The notes: generated by a model not told the origin, from the letters alone. Positions 54,108 to 62,911 are shown, numbered from the stretch's first letter. The stretch is 64,000 bases of DNA from Scalindua sp964437425 (GCA_964437425.1 CAYTGO010000010.1:1-64000), one strand, 5' to 3'. Translations and numbers: made by a program.

Positions 54108-55211
54108 ATGGAAAATGAGACAGGTTTTTTTGACATAGATGATATAAATAGTTCGGCAGATACCGAAGGTCAAATCGGCTTTTTATCTATAAACGTACCT
54201 GAGGAGTTAATTATTGCGGCAGGAAAGACGCCTTTTCGTGTCTGCGGTAGTGAGAAACCGGCAAAACTGGCTAATGCTTACCTTCCCAAGACATTTGATC
54301 CCTACGTGCTTGATAGTCTCGAAGGGGCACTGGATGGAACATATTCCTTTCTTGACGGAGTCATCATAGCAAATATCAGTGACGGACATCGCAGACTCTA
54401 TGATGCCTGGCGGACAGGTGCTCCTTCTGCGAAGGTATTTTTCCTTGATATTCCCAAGAGTTCAGATGCACTCGGTTTAAAAGCATTTAACCTCTTCATG
54501 ACTCACCTGAAGCGTGATCTGGAAAAGGCTTTTGGGGTGGAAATAACAGACGAAAAGCTGAGAGATGCAATTCATATCTGTAACACGACACGAACACTCC
54601 TTACAAAACTGAGCGAGAAAAGAAAGAACAATTCTATTCCATTTACAGGTAAAGAGTTTTTTGAGATGGCCAAATGGTGTCAGTCTAATGACAAACAGAC
54701 GGTAAACCAAGCTCTCAAGGGATTCCTTGAGAAATGTGAAAAAGTTGAATCGAACGGTTCTCAGGTAAGTACAGATGGCCCTCGAATAATGATTATGGGC
54801 AGCTTTATGGGTTCGTCGAGTTTTATCGGTCTTATAGAATCTTTAGGAGCAAATGTTGTATGCGAGGATCTCTGTCTGGGAATGCAGTACTTCTCTACTG
54901 GAATTGATGAGGAATCGGATAACCCAATTGCATCGCTGGCACAGAGATACCTTACAATACCAACTGCGCGAATGGTGGATACGGAAGCGAGGTGGAACTA
55001 TCTCCTCAACATGACTGAGGAGTACTCCATTGACGGTATTGTCTATTTTGCCCTTAAATTTGACGACACTCACCTTTTTGAGTATCCTTATATAAAGAAC
55101 AAGTTCCAGAAAGAGGGATATCCCCTGCTATTTATAGAGGCAGAAAATTTCGTAACAAACCTTGGCCAGATCGAAACAAGGGTACAGGCCTTTACCGAAA
55201 TGCTTGTATAA
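54108..55211 (+). CDS. 2-hydroxyacyl-CoA dehydratase/benzoyl-CoA reductase-like subunit lacking cluster cysteines
   Basis: A 367-residue HgdB/BcrC-like protein: VPEELIIAAGKTPFRV near 30-45, LEGALDGTYSFLDGVII near 72, SDGHRRLYDAW near 91, and a C-terminal EGYPLLFIEAEN and ETRVQAFTEML. In the characterised family three Cys hold one [4Fe-4S] cluster, in the contexts ACS, MCD and KFCD. Here these positions read TFDP (Asp about 64), ISDG (Ser about 91) and KFDD (Asp about 319), so all three are replaced. The start ATG has no obvious ribosome-binding site. It lies 102 bases before the second subunit. It may be a structural or substrate-binding partner only. The comparison with family Cys positions is from memory. 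Confidence 0.75.
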   Translation: MENETGFFDIDDINSSADTEGQIGFLSINVPEELIIAAGKTPFRVCGSEKPAKLANAYLPKTFDPYVLDSLEGALDGTYSFLDGVIIANISDGHRRLYDAWRTGAPSAKVFFLDIPKSSDALGLKAFNLFMTHLKRDLEKAFGVEITDEKLRDAIHICNTTRTLLTKLSEKRKNNSIPFTGKEFFEMAKWCQSNDKQTVNQALKGFLEKCEKVESNGSQVSTDGPRIMIMGSFMGSSSFIGLIESLGANVVCEDLCLGMQYFSTGIDEESDNPIASLAQRYLTIPTARMVDTEARWNYLLNMTEEYSIDGIVYFALKFDDTHLFEYPYIKNKFQKEGYPLLFIEAENFVTNLGQIETRVQAFTEMLV

Positions 55212-55313
55212 CTAAAAAATAATCACACAAAGTCACAGAGAATTAAAATGACTGAAAATGAGATTGGAGAAATAACTCCTTTTGCGCTAGTAGCGCCTTA
55301 GCGAGAGAACATT

Positions 55314-56561
55314 ATGACTGTAACTGAGACAAAAAGGCAACAGCAGAAGCGGTACTTCAGTGATCAATTTCAAAACAGGATGAAGCAGCCGCGTTTCTAC
55401 TCTCCTCTGAAAGGTTCACAGGCAAGAGAGAGGGCCATGTATAAACTGTTTATGGAGAGCTTCCGGGACACCTCTACGGTTGTATGGAAGAGCACGTTTG
55501 TACCGTCAGAGATTATATATGCGATTGGCGGCGTACCATTATATATTGAAACCTTCAGTGCCATGGCGGCTGGGGTTGGCATGTGTACCGATATGCTGAC
55601 GGCTTCGGAAAACCAGGGTTTTTCCAGGGACTGCTGCTCATTTCTCAGAGGCGTACTGGGAGCCTCCCGTAAAGATATTCTACCCAAACCGGACGCGCTT
55701 ATATCCAGCTCATACTATTGCGACGGCGATCCAATGATCTTTGATATCTTTGCAGATGAGTACAAAAGCCTGCACCATTATCTCCATATTCCTTTCTTCT
55801 CAGAAGGAGAAGATGCCTGCGATTTAGTAGCGGATCAGTTAGAAGAGATTACACGTTCGATAGCACGGGAAACAGGCAGTGACTTCAGCCATGACAAACT
55901 AGCGGAAACTATTGCATCCTCCAATGAAGCGTGCAAATATTTTAAGAAGGCGATGGACCTGAGGAAACACAGACCAAGCCCTATGCTCGGTTGTGAAGCT
56001 ATTGACCATATCGGATCTATCTCTCAATTATGGGGATCTAAATCGTTTGTTAGGATTTCAAAGCTTTTGTGTGAAGAGCTGGAGGAGCGGATAGAGAAAG
56101 GGATTACCGCTGTTGAAGACGAACAACATCGACTACTATGGTGCCATTTAAGGCCATACTATAACGACGAGATATTTCAGTACCTTGAGGTTGAGCACAA
56201 TGCAGTTGTTGCGTTCGAAATGGTAAATTTGATTACGTGGGATGAGATGGACCCTCAAAAGCCGTTTCAATCGCTTGCTAAAAAACTTCTGGCAAATCAG
56301 TCCATCGGCCCTTATGAAAGAATGACACGCTGGATCTCAACCATGATTAAAGAGTACTCAATAGATGGCATTATATGGATGGCGCCATGGGGATGTAGAC
56401 ACTTTAACAGCCTATCCCAGATGGTAAAGGAAGATCTTCGTAAAGAGGGAAACATTCCATTTTACGTATTAGACCTTGAATGTGTGGACAAGAGAAACTA
56501 TTCAAAGGAACAGGTAAGGACACGTCTAGACGCGTTCCTGGAAGTTCTTGAAGATAAATAG
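55314..56561 (+). CDS. 2-hydroxyacyl-CoA dehydratase/benzoyl-CoA reductase-like subunit with intact cluster cysteines
   Basis: A 415-residue subunit of the HgdAB/BcrB class. It has the three cysteines expected for its [4Fe-4S] cluster: SRDCCSFLRG (Cys107-Cys108), SSYYCDGDP (Cys about 136) and APWGCRHFN (Cys about 361). Start MTVTETKRQQ has a charged N terminus without a signal, so the protein is cytosolic. Such enzymes accept a high-energy electron from the activator and carry out ketyl-radical chemistry on a CoA thioester: dehydration or ring reduction. The substrate is unknown. A ribosome-binding site is weak; GCGAGAGAA is upstream. It precedes the activator by 17 bases. Confidence 0.78.
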   Translation: MTVTETKRQQQKRYFSDQFQNRMKQPRFYSPLKGSQARERAMYKLFMESFRDTSTVVWKSTFVPSEIIYAIGGVPLYIETFSAMAAGVGMCTDMLTASENQGFSRDCCSFLRGVLGASRKDILPKPDALISSSYYCDGDPMIFDIFADEYKSLHHYLHIPFFSEGEDACDLVADQLEEITRSIARETGSDFSHDKLAETIASSNEACKYFKKAMDLRKHRPSPMLGCEAIDHIGSISQLWGSKSFVRISKLLCEELEERIEKGITAVEDEQHRLLWCHLRPYYNDEIFQYLEVEHNAVVAFEMVNLITWDEMDPQKPFQSLAKKLLANQSIGPYERMTRWISTMIKEYSIDGIIWMAPWGCRHFNSLSQMVKEDLRKEGNIPFYVLDLECVDKRNYSKEQVRTRLDAFLEVLEDK

Positions 56562-56578
56562 GAAGGATAAATGCATAG

Positions 56579-57382
56579 ATGATAACAGCAGGAATTGATA
56601 TCGGTTCCGTATCAACGGAAGTTGTATTGGCAGGAGAAGATAATAATATATTAAGCTATGTCGTACTCCCCTCCCAGATAGACATGGAGAAAACGGCTAA
56701 TGAGGCTATGGATGCAGCCCTGAAAAAGGCCAACCTCACGAGAGAGAAAATAGACTATTCTGTCGCAACCGGCTATGGCCGAAATAATGTCCCTTTCGCG
56801 GACAAATCGGTCACTGAGATCACATGCCATGCCCAGGGTGCTCACCATCTATTCCCCAATACAAGAACGATTATTGATATCGGCGGACAGGACTCCAAGG
56901 CGATAGCGATCATGGCCAGGAAAAACCGTGATGCAAAAGTGATCGATTTCATGATGAATGATAAATGTGCAGCCGGCACCGGAAGATTTCTGGAAGTTAT
57001 GGCGGGAGTGCTGGATGTTGATATAAATGACATGGGTGCGCTATCACAGAAATCCTCTAATGAGACATCAATCAGCAGTATGTGCACAGTGTTCGCAGAA
57101 TCGGAAGTAATTTCCTTAATACATCAGAAACTCCCCAAAGAGGATATTATCAATGGCCTTCATTCCGCAATCGCAAGGAAGGTATTAAGCCTTGTACAGC
57201 GGGTACCTATCGAAGAGGAGATAACGCTCACCGGAGGCGTAATGAAAAACATCGGGGTTTGTGAAAAACTGAAAGAGGAACTCGCGCCCAAAAAAGTCAA
57301 CCTTCCTGATGAGCCACAGATTGCAGGAGCACTTGGCGCAGCAATAATCGCAAAAAAGCATGTTGCTGTACAGACGAATTAA
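56579..57382 (+). CDS. ATP-dependent activator of 2-hydroxyacyl-CoA dehydratase (HgdC/BcrA/D family)
   Basis: A 267-residue BadF/BadG/BcrA/BcrD-type ATPase. Signatures: ITAGIDIGSVSTEVVL near 2, ATGYGRNNV near 62, DIGGQDSKAI near 100, and the two cluster Cys in NDKCAAGTGRF near 131 and SMCTVFAESE near 170, which in a homodimer bridge one [4Fe-4S] cluster. ATP hydrolysis drives low-potential electron transfer to the dehydratase/reductase. There is only one such gene, as with HgdC, whereas benzoyl-CoA reductase has two different ATPase subunits. It ends the three-gene unit; the next gene is a B12 radical SAM protein after 165 bases. Confidence 0.92.
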   Translation: MITAGIDIGSVSTEVVLAGEDNNILSYVVLPSQIDMEKTANEAMDAALKKANLTREKIDYSVATGYGRNNVPFADKSVTEITCHAQGAHHLFPNTRTIIDIGGQDSKAIAIMARKNRDAKVIDFMMNDKCAAGTGRFLEVMAGVLDVDINDMGALSQKSSNETSISSMCTVFAESEVISLIHQKLPKEDIINGLHSAIARKVLSLVQRVPIEEEITLTGGVMKNIGVCEKLKEELAPKKVNLPDEPQIAGALGAAIIAKKHVAVQTN

Positions 57383-57427
57383 ACATTGCAAATATCATAG
57401 CATTAAAGTATGGTGGCAACTACACAT

Positions 57428-57440
57428 CACGCTAAGCGTG
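57428..57440. repeat. Short palindrome between activator and radical SAM genes
   Basis: CACGCT-A-AGCGTG, a 13-base perfect palindrome with one central base, in a 165-base gap. A second one of the same size, GCGCTA-G-TAGCGC, occurs at 55284-55296 in the gap between the two dehydratase subunits. They differ in sequence. Operator or hairpin roles are possible but unproven. Confidence 0.3.
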
Positions 57441-57547
57441 GAATACCAATTCTTTGTATAGCTCTGTAGTTAAGCAGTCAGGGCAAAGCCTTACCTCTTC
57501 TGTCACAATAATTAGTGTACTTTTATAACTTATAGTTAAAAAAAGTC

Positions 57548-59074
57548 ATGAAGAAAGTATTGTTGATATACCCTGAATTTCCCGTATCATTTTGGGGATT
57601 TCAGTATGCAATAGAGTTTATCGGAAAAAAATCTAACGTGCCGCCGCTTGGGCTGCTTACTATTGCCGGCATGCTTCCTAAAGACCGCTACGAGATAAAG
57701 CTTATCGATATGAATGTTACTTCTCTCAAAGAGGAACATATCACATGGGCTGATCTTGTTTTGGCTTCATCCATGATTGCCCAGGAGCAATCACTAAGGT
57801 TGGTAATTTCCCAATGTAATCTTCTGGGCGTACCGTTAGTGGTTGGTGGGCCACATGCCACATCGTACCATGTTGATATCGAAGGCGTGGATCATTTTAT
57901 TTTAGGTGAAGGCGAAGAGATCTTTCCTGAATTCCTTACGGACTATGAGAATGGAAGGGCAAGAGAAATATACCGTGCCCCGGGACTGCCGGATATGTCG
58001 AAGACGGTACCACCACGTTTTGATCTTCTGGATTTAGGCGCATACAGGTCTATGGCTTTACAGTTTTCCAGAGGGTGTCCGTTTGATTGTGAATTCTGTG
58101 AAATTACGAATCTCTTTGGTAAAGTACCTCGGACCAAGTCTAATGAGCAGATGTTGGCTGAGCTTGAAATCTTTTACGACATCGGATGGCGCGGACCGGT
58201 ATTTCTCGCTGATGACAATTTAATCGGAAACAGACGTAATGCGTTACGCCTCCTAAACGCAATTGCGGAATGGCAGAAAGAGAGAGATTATCCATTCTCC
58301 TTTTACACTGAGGCCAGCATGACACTCGCAGATCTGGAACCTTTAATGGATTCTATGGTAGAAGCCAGGCTTACTACAGTGTTCCTGGGAATTGAGAGTC
58401 CCAATCCGGATACCCTCAAGAAAATGAAGAAGAGCCAAAACACCAAGAAGAATGTGGACAATTATATGCATCATGCAGTCAAAACCATTCAGAGCAAGGG
58501 CATTATGGTTTCAGGTGGATTTATTGTAGGATTAGACGGAGATGGGCCGGAGATCTTTGACACACAAATCAACTTTATCAAGGATACCGGTATTGCAATT
58601 GCCATAGTCGGGCTATTGACAGTAGTACGAGGAACAAACCTGTATGATCGACTTGAACGAGAAGGACGGCTAATCAGGGAATCCATTTGTGACAGTACGG
58701 ATGTTAATATAAACTTTGTTCCGGAGCTGGACAAACAGAAGCTTATCAGTGGATACAAGCACGTCCTTAACGAACTTTATGATCCAACACTTTCTAACTA
58801 TTTTAGACGCTGTTTGTCACAGTTCAGAAATATGAAATCTGTCAAACACAATAAGGTACGTATAGGAAGAACTGAAGCGATCGCAATTATGATATCTTTC
58901 AAGCGACAGATATTATCAAAGCAGGGATATGCATATTTGAAGTTCATTATAAGAACGATTTTCCAATATCCCAGGATGTTAACGAATGCCTTTGAAATGG
59001 CGATAGTAGGTTATCATCTGCAGAAACATGCAGAGAACATTCTGCTGAATTGCAAAGATATGCCGGCTGATTAA
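57548..59074 (+). CDS. B12-binding radical SAM protein (DUF4070 / HpnP-like), second copy
   Basis: A 508-residue protein with the same plan as the one at 33548-35029: N-terminal cobalamin domain (LIYPEFPVSFWGFQYAIEF core LIYPEFPVSFWGF near 5-17, VVGGPHATSYH near 98), radical SAM CxxxCxxC in RGCPFDCEFC near 176-184, LADDNLIGNRRNA near 219 and a DUF4070-like C-terminal region. HpnP, which methylates hopanoids at C-2, is the nearest well-known relative in my memory. It follows the dehydratase/activator set after 165 bases. The gene-level similarity to the other copy suggests duplication with divergent substrates. Confidence 0.82.
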   Translation: MKKVLLIYPEFPVSFWGFQYAIEFIGKKSNVPPLGLLTIAGMLPKDRYEIKLIDMNVTSLKEEHITWADLVLASSMIAQEQSLRLVISQCNLLGVPLVVGGPHATSYHVDIEGVDHFILGEGEEIFPEFLTDYENGRAREIYRAPGLPDMSKTVPPRFDLLDLGAYRSMALQFSRGCPFDCEFCEITNLFGKVPRTKSNEQMLAELEIFYDIGWRGPVFLADDNLIGNRRNALRLLNAIAEWQKERDYPFSFYTEASMTLADLEPLMDSMVEARLTTVFLGIESPNPDTLKKMKKSQNTKKNVDNYMHHAVKTIQSKGIMVSGGFIVGLDGDGPEIFDTQINFIKDTGIAIAIVGLLTVVRGTNLYDRLEREGRLIRESICDSTDVNINFVPELDKQKLISGYKHVLNELYDPTLSNYFRRCLSQFRNMKSVKHNKVRIGRTEAIAIMISFKRQILSKQGYAYLKFIIRTIFQYPRMLTNAFEMAIVGYHLQKHAENILLNCKDMPAD

Positions 59075-59748
59075 TGAAGTAGTTTAAAGTAAGAGCTGGT
59101 ACTTGTGATAAACCGAGAGAGAACTCACACCATAAAAATTCAACCTCCCTGACAAACCCCGGATAGCAGGACCCCTTGATGCTGCAGGCATTTTTACTGC
59201 TTTAATGAAGAAGATCAGGAACTATTCCCAAAAATATTCCTTATGAAAGCGGTTAATATAGACCACTTATCTATTATTACTTCATTTAATAATTATTTAA
59301 TGAAATTATGGTTTACTATACTATATAGGATACACTTCTTAAATATAGCAAAACAGTGAATATTGGCTGATATAGGACATTTTATAATGTAATTATCATA
59401 GCTGCATTGATTCTCAAAATTTCTATTCTTCAGAATAGTTCAAAAAAAAATATGCCTACCCAAAGTTATAAGAGGTTAAACATTTTTCAAAAAACCTACT
59501 TTTAAGGCGTTACTTAAACAGCAGTTAGAAAGTAAAAGCTCTTTCAGCAGGAAGCAGGATTATTGATTATTGAAGTGGTATAGCAAAAAATGCATTCACT
59601 AAAACATAACCAGGTTTATTATTGGCAGGTCTTTTGCGCAATTCATATAGCATACCGGTAAACTACCTTATAGTATTTAACGTATTACCTACATCTTAAT
59701 ATTGTAGGAATAATATTTCTTTGATCTTTTATATAGGAGGATTGAAAG
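59075..59748. other. Long AT-rich intergenic region
   Basis: 674 bases with no supportable gene. Features seen: a 24-base near-palindrome at 59281-59304 (TTCATT and AATGAA ends) and a small hairpin CCTACA/TGTAGG at 59688-59708 just before the next gene's ribosome-binding site. The sequence is about 65 percent A/T and holds the presumed promoter for the small gene at 59749. No tRNA, riboswitch or CRISPR was recognised. Confidence 0.4.
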
Positions 59749-59910
59749 ATGGATGTAAAACTGGAATGTGGTACATATGGTAAGACAGAAGAAACAGCAA
59801 GAGTTGGAGATACGGTGACAATTGAGATCTGTGACGATAACGAAAACAATATTAGTGTGACTGGAGTAGTTGCAGAAAGATACTATCGCGGACAGCTTTT
59901 GCCGCAGTAA
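59749..59910 (+). CDS. Small uncharacterised protein (53 aa) with strong ribosome-binding site
   Basis: A 53-residue ORF too short for most ORF callers. The ATG at 59749 sits 8 bases after TAGGAGG, a strong ribosome-binding site. The protein is compact and looks strand-rich: ARVGDTVTIEICDD then SVTGVVAERYY, with Cys7 and Cys28, and no membrane segment. I do not know its family. It has its own terminator at 59948-59985, and no neighbour on the same strand is close, so it appears monocistronic. Likely an independently expressed small protein. Confidence 0.7.
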   Translation: MDVKLECGTYGKTEETARVGDTVTIEICDDNENNISVTGVVAERYYRGQLLPQ

Positions 59911-59947
59911 TTAACTGGTACAACTTTGTGACCAGATATTTGTATGA

Positions 59948-59985
59948 AGGGGCGTAGGTAGTCAAATACCTATGCCCCTTTTTTT
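59948..59985 (+). terminator. Rho-independent terminator of the small gene
   Basis: AGGGGCGTAGGTA (59948-59960) pairs with TACCTATGCCCCT (59967-59979) around a 6-base loop, with one G-T pair, and is followed by a run of T (59979-59985). Thirty-seven bases after the stop codon at 59910. It is one of the clearest terminators in the window. Confidence 0.88.
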
Positions 59986-60030
59986 GTCTTTGTCAATAGA
60001 TTAGATTTGACCCCGAGCATCTCTGTTTTG

Positions 60031-61716
60031 TCATGATTCTTTCTGTATTATTGAACTCAATGAATGAATTAGATTTAAGTATTTCCTAAATGGTTGCAAA
60101 TCCTCACTTGCATGTTCCAATAGTTTTTTTACAAACAATGTTTTGAACGGCACTCTATCTTTTCGAAAATACTCATAATCTACTATTTGCCCTTGCCGTT
60201 TTTTAATAGTTACTAATTTTTTATCATCGATATAATTTAAACATTTATCCCATATTTCTTTCTGTACAATATCCTCAATAGCATTCTCTTTCTTGTAATC
60301 AGATTCTGGAATAAGAACAAGTAAGTCCTTAGAAACACCTTTATTCCGGAGATTTTCTCTAGCATCCATACCAGCTTTGTCTCTATCAAAAAGAGCGTAA
60401 AAACTGCCATATTGATTAAACACATTATACATATGGTAAAAATGCGATATTGCGCTTGCTGAGCCACATTCTATAAACATAGTCTCTTTTTCATCAAGCA
60501 GGTTACTTTCTCCTGCTTGATGAAAAAGGTTGTTTAAACCTAAAATTAAATTCTTGTCTGTTTTACCTTCTACAAGAATATTAAATCTATTAAAAAGTCC
60601 TAATTCATCAAAACCAACACCTAAGCTACCAGTAATTAACTTTCCTACATTATTTGCCCTGATTTTTTTAATTTCTGTTTCTGTATTTTTAACAACCTCA
60701 AAAGAATTAGAATAATCTCTCTTATCAATAAAAATAGGAGAGTGTGTTGTTATAAAAATATGTCCATCTTTTGAATATTCTTTTAATTTGTTAAAGGTTC
60801 TTCTTTGCAAGTCATGATGCATAAAAGTTTCAGGCTCTTCTATTAGCCATAAATATTTCGATTTTTTGTAGGTATTAGTTGGTCTCAGTTCATGAAGCAA
60901 CTTCAACATACTATAAATTGTGTAGCTTTGAATTCCTGATCCTTCACTATCTAATGAAACTTTATCTTTAATACCAGTTTCTGTAATTTGAAAGACAAGA
61001 CGTCCTAAAAAATCTTCAAGATTGTCGTATGGCAAAGAAAAATCAAATCGTTCGACGGAGGAAACTACTCCCTTAAACATTTCTGTCATAGAATCTCCAG
61101 AAATGTTTAGTATCTTTTGGAGGTTTTCCATGATTTTTTGGAAATCCTCCTTATGCTCTCCCAATTTTTTACTAGTACGGCCTCGTCCCCATCCATGAAA
61201 AGTGGATGCAACTATCCTGCGCATCATATCTTTATTTATTACATTCTTATAATCTTTGATAGCTGGTACATAAATACAATTAACATATTCAAGGAGTCTC
61301 ACTCTCAAGTCATCCATAGCTGTTGATTTATAACCTTTACCTGTAGTAAAAACATATTGTGTTGTTCCATTGGTGTATAAACGTAACGTTAACTGAATAA
61401 CATGATCTCTAAAAGTTTCTGGATATTTATCATCTATATATTTTACTATCTTATTGTCAGCTGGCTTTAGAAACTTAAATTTTAAGGTAATATTAGATGT
61501 TTTGTTTGCACCAATTGTTATGTCTTTTTTTGAATTAAAACGGATTCCTGGTTCTGATTCTAAATTAAAGAATAAATTTAATGCTCTAAGAATATTAGAT
61601 TTCCCAGAGTTATTAGGCCCGACAAACACCTTAAACGATGAAGTAAGGGAGTCTTCTAAAGTAACTTTTTTCCTTATTGACCTGAAATTCTCAATTTCTA
61701 TTTTTTCTATTTTCAT
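60031..61716 (-). CDS. OLD-family ATPase with Toprim domain (ATP-dependent endonuclease-like)
   Basis: A 561-residue protein. An ABC/SMC-type ATPase lies at the N terminus: MKIEKIEIENFRSI, Walker A GPNNSGKS at 33-40, the later EEPETFMHHDL (Walker B) and THSPIF. A Toprim region follows, with LVEGKTDKN near 378 and ALFDRDKAG near 443. This is the OLD plan (overcoming lysogenisation defect), single-gene class 1, since no UvrD-like partner is adjacent. Many such proteins defend against phage. The ATG at 61716 is chosen because the family starts with MKI; the longer start at 61779 is a TTG without support. The gene is noticeably AT-rich, so recent acquisition is plausible. Confidence 0.8.
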   Translation of the reverse strand: MKIEKIEIENFRSIRKKVTLEDSLTSSFKVFVGPNNSGKSNILRALNLFFNLESEPGIRFNSKKDITIGANKTSNITLKFKFLKPADNKIVKYIDDKYPETFRDHVIQLTLRLYTNGTTQYVFTTGKGYKSTAMDDLRVRLLEYVNCIYVPAIKDYKNVINKDMMRRIVASTFHGWGRGRTSKKLGEHKEDFQKIMENLQKILNISGDSMTEMFKGVVSSVERFDFSLPYDNLEDFLGRLVFQITETGIKDKVSLDSEGSGIQSYTIYSMLKLLHELRPTNTYKKSKYLWLIEEPETFMHHDLQRRTFNKLKEYSKDGHIFITTHSPIFIDKRDYSNSFEVVKNTETEIKKIRANNVGKLITGSLGVGFDELGLFNRFNILVEGKTDKNLILGLNNLFHQAGESNLLDEKETMFIECGSASAISHFYHMYNVFNQYGSFYALFDRDKAGMDARENLRNKGVSKDLLVLIPESDYKKENAIEDIVQKEIWDKCLNYIDDKKLVTIKKRQGQIVDYEYFRKDRVPFKTLFVKKLLEHASEDLQPFRKYLNLIHSLSSIIQKES

Positions 61717-62068
61717 TTTGAAAACTAGGGACAGCGCCCGTTTTATTAATGCTTTATTAAGGACAACTTTTTTTGGCAAGAAAGTTCATGCCATTTACGT
61801 CCGTGTAAGCATAAACATTTATTTAAGATAACCTCCCCACAACACACTATGTGGTCTGGCTTTATGTATTTGTGAATTGAATAAGTGCGATAGTAAAACT
61901 ACATATCATCAAAGTCAAGCAAAATAGAGTCGAAATTAGCCAATATAAACAACAATCGCACTATTCAATAATCAATATATTCTTGTAATCAAATCCGTTA
62001 AATGTACAATATTTTCTGACAATTTAGCAAATATAGATACAAATATTGCTTATATATAGGAACAGAAG
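61717..62068. other. Intergenic region between the OLD-family gene and nfo
   Basis: About 350 bases, AT-rich, between divergent genes. It may hold both promoters. A short stem CCACA/TGTGG lies at about 61838-61855. No gene or repeat recognised; a 21-codon extension of the OLD gene (61717-61779) is possible if the TTG start is used. Confidence 0.35.
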
Positions 62069-62911
62069 ATGAAACGAGTTGGAGCTCATGTGAGTGCAGG
62101 TGGCGGTGTTGAGAACGCACCTTTGAACGCAAAGGCGATAGGTGCAAAGGCGTTTGCCCTCTTTACCAAGAACCAGAGGCAGTGGAAGGCTAAACCTTTT
62201 ACCGATGATAATATTGAGAAATTCAGGCAGAATTGTGAAGATGCCGGATATCTGCCGGAACATGTACTCCCCCATGACAGTTACCTGATAAACCTCGGAC
62301 ATCCGGAAAAAGAGGGGTTGGGAAAATCGAGAGACGCTTTCCTGGATGAAATGCAGCGCTGTGAGCAATTGGGATTGACGATGCTCAACTTTCACCCGGG
62401 CAGCCATCTTAAGAAGATCGAGGAGGATGCCTGCCTGAAGAGGATCGCAGAGTCAATTAACATCGCCCTGGACAAGACAAAAGGTGTTTCGGCCATTATA
62501 GAGAATACTGCCGGACAGGGAACCAATATGGGCTTCAGGTTTGAACACCTGGCCGCTATCATTGATAACGTTGATGACAAGAAGAGAGTAGGTGTCTGTC
62601 TTGACACCTGCCACACGTTTACCGCCGGTTACGATATTCGAACTAAGAAGACTTTTAAAGAGACAATGGATGAGTTCGAGAAAGTTGTCGGGTTTAAATA
62701 TCTGAGTGCAATGCACCTGAATGATTCAAAACCGGACTTGGGCGCACGTGTAGACAGGCATCAAAGTATTGGCAAGGGAAAGCTGGGAGTAGAACCGTTC
62801 CGTTTTATTATGAATGACAAACGCTTTGACGAGATTCCCATGGTACTTGAGACTATTGATGATACTATCTGGGCAGAGGAGATTAAGCTGTTGTATAGTC
62901 TTGAGAAATGA
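62069..62911 (+). CDS. nfo: Endonuclease IV (AP endonuclease)
   Basis: A 280-residue base-excision-repair enzyme that cuts 5' of abasic sites using three zinc ions. Metal-binding signatures: GAHVSAGGGVENA near 4, ENTAGQGTNMG near 146, LDTCHTFTAGYD near 179, HLNDSKPDLGARVDRHQSIG near 214 (core NDSKPDLGARVDRH) and the C-terminal VLETID near 262. Length matches E. coli Nfo (285). It is on the plus strand after a GGAACAGAAG ribosome-binding site and is followed 73 bases later by the M16 peptidase gene. A stand-alone housekeeping gene next to an AT-rich presumed insertion. Confidence 0.96.
   Translation: MKRVGAHVSAGGGVENAPLNAKAIGAKAFALFTKNQRQWKAKPFTDDNIEKFRQNCEDAGYLPEHVLPHDSYLINLGHPEKEGLGKSRDAFLDEMQRCEQLGLTMLNFHPGSHLKKIEEDACLKRIAESINIALDKTKGVSAIIENTAGQGTNMGFRFEHLAAIIDNVDDKKRVGVCLDTCHTFTAGYDIRTKKTFKETMDEFEKVVGFKYLSAMHLNDSKPDLGARVDRHQSIGKGKLGVEPFRFIMNDKRFDEIPMVLETIDDTIWAEEIKLLYSLEK

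Noticed and set aside
55248..55301. 17-codon ORF between the two dehydratase subunit genes
   Set aside because: Very short, weak ribosome-binding site; its tail contains the GCGCTAGTAGCGC palindrome, so DNA structure explains the sequence better.
61717..61779. TTG start for the OLD-family gene
   Set aside because: No ribosome-binding site, and the family normally starts at the MKI motif encoded at 61716.
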